DNA from: Sphingomonas_R arantia | Lineage (GTDB): Bacteria; Pseudomonadota; Alphaproteobacteria; Sphingomonadales; Sphingomonadaceae | Direction of reading: 5' to 3' | Assembly (NCBI RefSeq): GCF_042682045.1 | Contig: NZ_JBHUGS010000002.1 | Coordinates: 620,001-684,000 of the forward strand | Length of the DNA stretch: 64,000 nt | In this document: piece by piece, positions 63,473 to 64,000 of the stretch | Numbering within the stretch: the stretch's first letter is position 1 | Layout of the letters: each line of letters opens with the position of its first letter | The notes under the pieces: generated by a model | What the model saw: the letters and a program-made list of their open reading frames with translations, nothing else | What the model was told of the DNA's origin: nothing | The model's database searches: none | Translations under genes and position numbers: made by a program

Positions 63473-64000
63473 TTACCAGATGCGGACGCGCTCGGCCGGC
63501 GTCAGGTACAGTTTCTCGCCCGGCTTCGGCTTGTACGCCGCATACCAGGGGTCGAGGTTGCGGACCACGTTCGCACGCTGTTCGGCGGGCGAATGCGGAT
63601 CGGTCAGCAACTGCTGGCGCAACGCGGCCTCGCGGTCGTTGCGGCGCCACACCTGCGCCCAGCCCAGGTAGAAGCGCTGGTCGCCGGTCATTCCGTCGAT
63701 CACCGGCGCGGGCTTGCCGCCCAGCGACTTCTGGTACGCGCCATACGCGGCGGTCAGCCCGGCCAGATCGCCGATATTCTCGCCCAGCGTCAGCCCGCCC
63801 TGCACGTGCAGCCCCGGGATCGGCTCGTACTTGTCATACTGCGCCACCAGCTGGCCGGTCAGTGCCTTGAACTGCGCGACGTCCTTGGGTGTCCACCATT
63901 CGGTCAGCTTGCCGGTGCTGTCGTACTGCGACCCCTGATCGTCGAAATGATGGCTGATCTCGTGGCCGATCACGGCACCGATCCCGCCATAGTTTACCGC
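63473..64000 (-). CDS. M13-family (neprilysin-like) metallopeptidase, C-terminal part
   Basis: The frame is open to the right edge, so the N-terminal three quarters are missing. About 175 residues are visible. They begin AVNYGGIGAVIGHEISHHFDD, which carries the zinc motif HEISH, and continue with GLTLGENIGDLAGL (the GENIAD-type block with the third ligand Glu) and the family end VRNLDPWYAAYKPKPGEKLYL with RVRIW. M13 peptidases are exported zinc peptidases; the signal peptide would lie outside the window. Confidence 0.95.
   Translation of the reverse strand, partial: AVNYGGIGAVIGHEISHHFDDQGSQYDSTGKLTEWWTPKDVAQFKALTGQLVAQYDKYEPIPGLHVQGGLTLGENIGDLAGLTAAYGAYQKSLGGKPAPVIDGMTGDQRFYLGWAQVWRRNDREAALRQQLLTDPHSPAEQRANVVRNLDPWYAAYKPKPGEKLYLTPAERVRIW

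Noticed and set aside
61101..63671. An 856-residue plus-strand open frame opposite cckA
   Set aside because: It is a mirror frame of a full hybrid kinase, has shadow-type composition and no plausible start signal.

Overview
The window is one stretch of a high-GC alphaproteobacterial chromosome, most likely a Sphingomonas or a close sphingomonad. The evidence is the gene order tsaB-rimI-fur-plsC-miaB-phoH-ybeY-corC, a CckA-type hybrid kinase, an EipA (DUF1134) homologue, a ComF/methyltransferase/glutaredoxin/DUF1178 cluster, and several families of palindromic intergenic repeats. Coding density is high and most genes are housekeeping. Two tRNA-Ser genes are present (GCT at 9046-9138, minus strand; GGA at 18493-18583, plus strand). 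I see no rRNA, CRISPR array, intact insertion sequence, integrase or prophage.

Layout. 0-3.4 kb: 3' end of a D-amino-acid-oxidase-like flavoprotein with an unusual motif order, a PdxI-like aldo/keto reductase divergent from a LysR regulator, and a DUF1993 protein. 3.4-8.8 kb: a signalling block made of a hybrid kinase, a small unknown protein, and a compact run of Crp/Fnr regulator, HWE kinase with a cysteine-less LOV-like domain, and single-domain response regulator. 9-18.5 kb: tRNA-Ser, eipA, a dihydroorotase-like amidohydrolase, a YgfZ-type protein, two very small genes, acnA, a repetitive lipoprotein, a divergent cyclophilin and the second tRNA-Ser. 18.6-20.3 kb: a visibly AT-richer orphan membrane protein next to the tRNA, then a ThuA-like protein. 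20.5-26.4 kb: glutathione-dependent formaldehyde detoxification (frmA, fghA), a LysR/pirin divergent pair and the potassium transporter kup. 26.5-34.7 kb: five glycosyltransferase-type genes, including a sucrose-phosphate-synthase/phosphatase-like fusion, and an AI-2E-type permease with an extra C-terminal soluble domain.

34.8-50.9 kb: PHB-depolymerase-like esterase, L,D-transpeptidase, a lipoprotein, two RhlE-type RNA helicases, an MGT-type glycosyltransferase, the queuosine genes queA and tgt separated by an SDR gene, the coupled DUF1178/nitrilase/grxC set, comF, a methyltransferase and an M20 peptidase. 50.9-64 kb: nfu, a RutE-like nitroreductase, tsaB, rimI, fur, plsC, miaB, phoH, ybeY, corC, a sorbosone-dehydrogenase-like protein, a receiver protein, cckA and the 3' part of an M13 metallopeptidase.

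How genes work together: tsaB, miaB, queA and tgt modify tRNA; frmA and fghA form a two-step formaldehyde pathway; phoH, ybeY and corC form the usual RNA/envelope cluster. The 26.5-32.7 kb block looks like a dedicated glycoside or sucrose-type osmolyte pathway and is the best candidate for something not well described, together with the permease fusion beside it. Start codons were chosen by family length, Shine-Dalgarno spacing and overlap with neighbours; several are GTG or TTG. No similarity search was run: family names rest on recognised motifs and overall resemblance.
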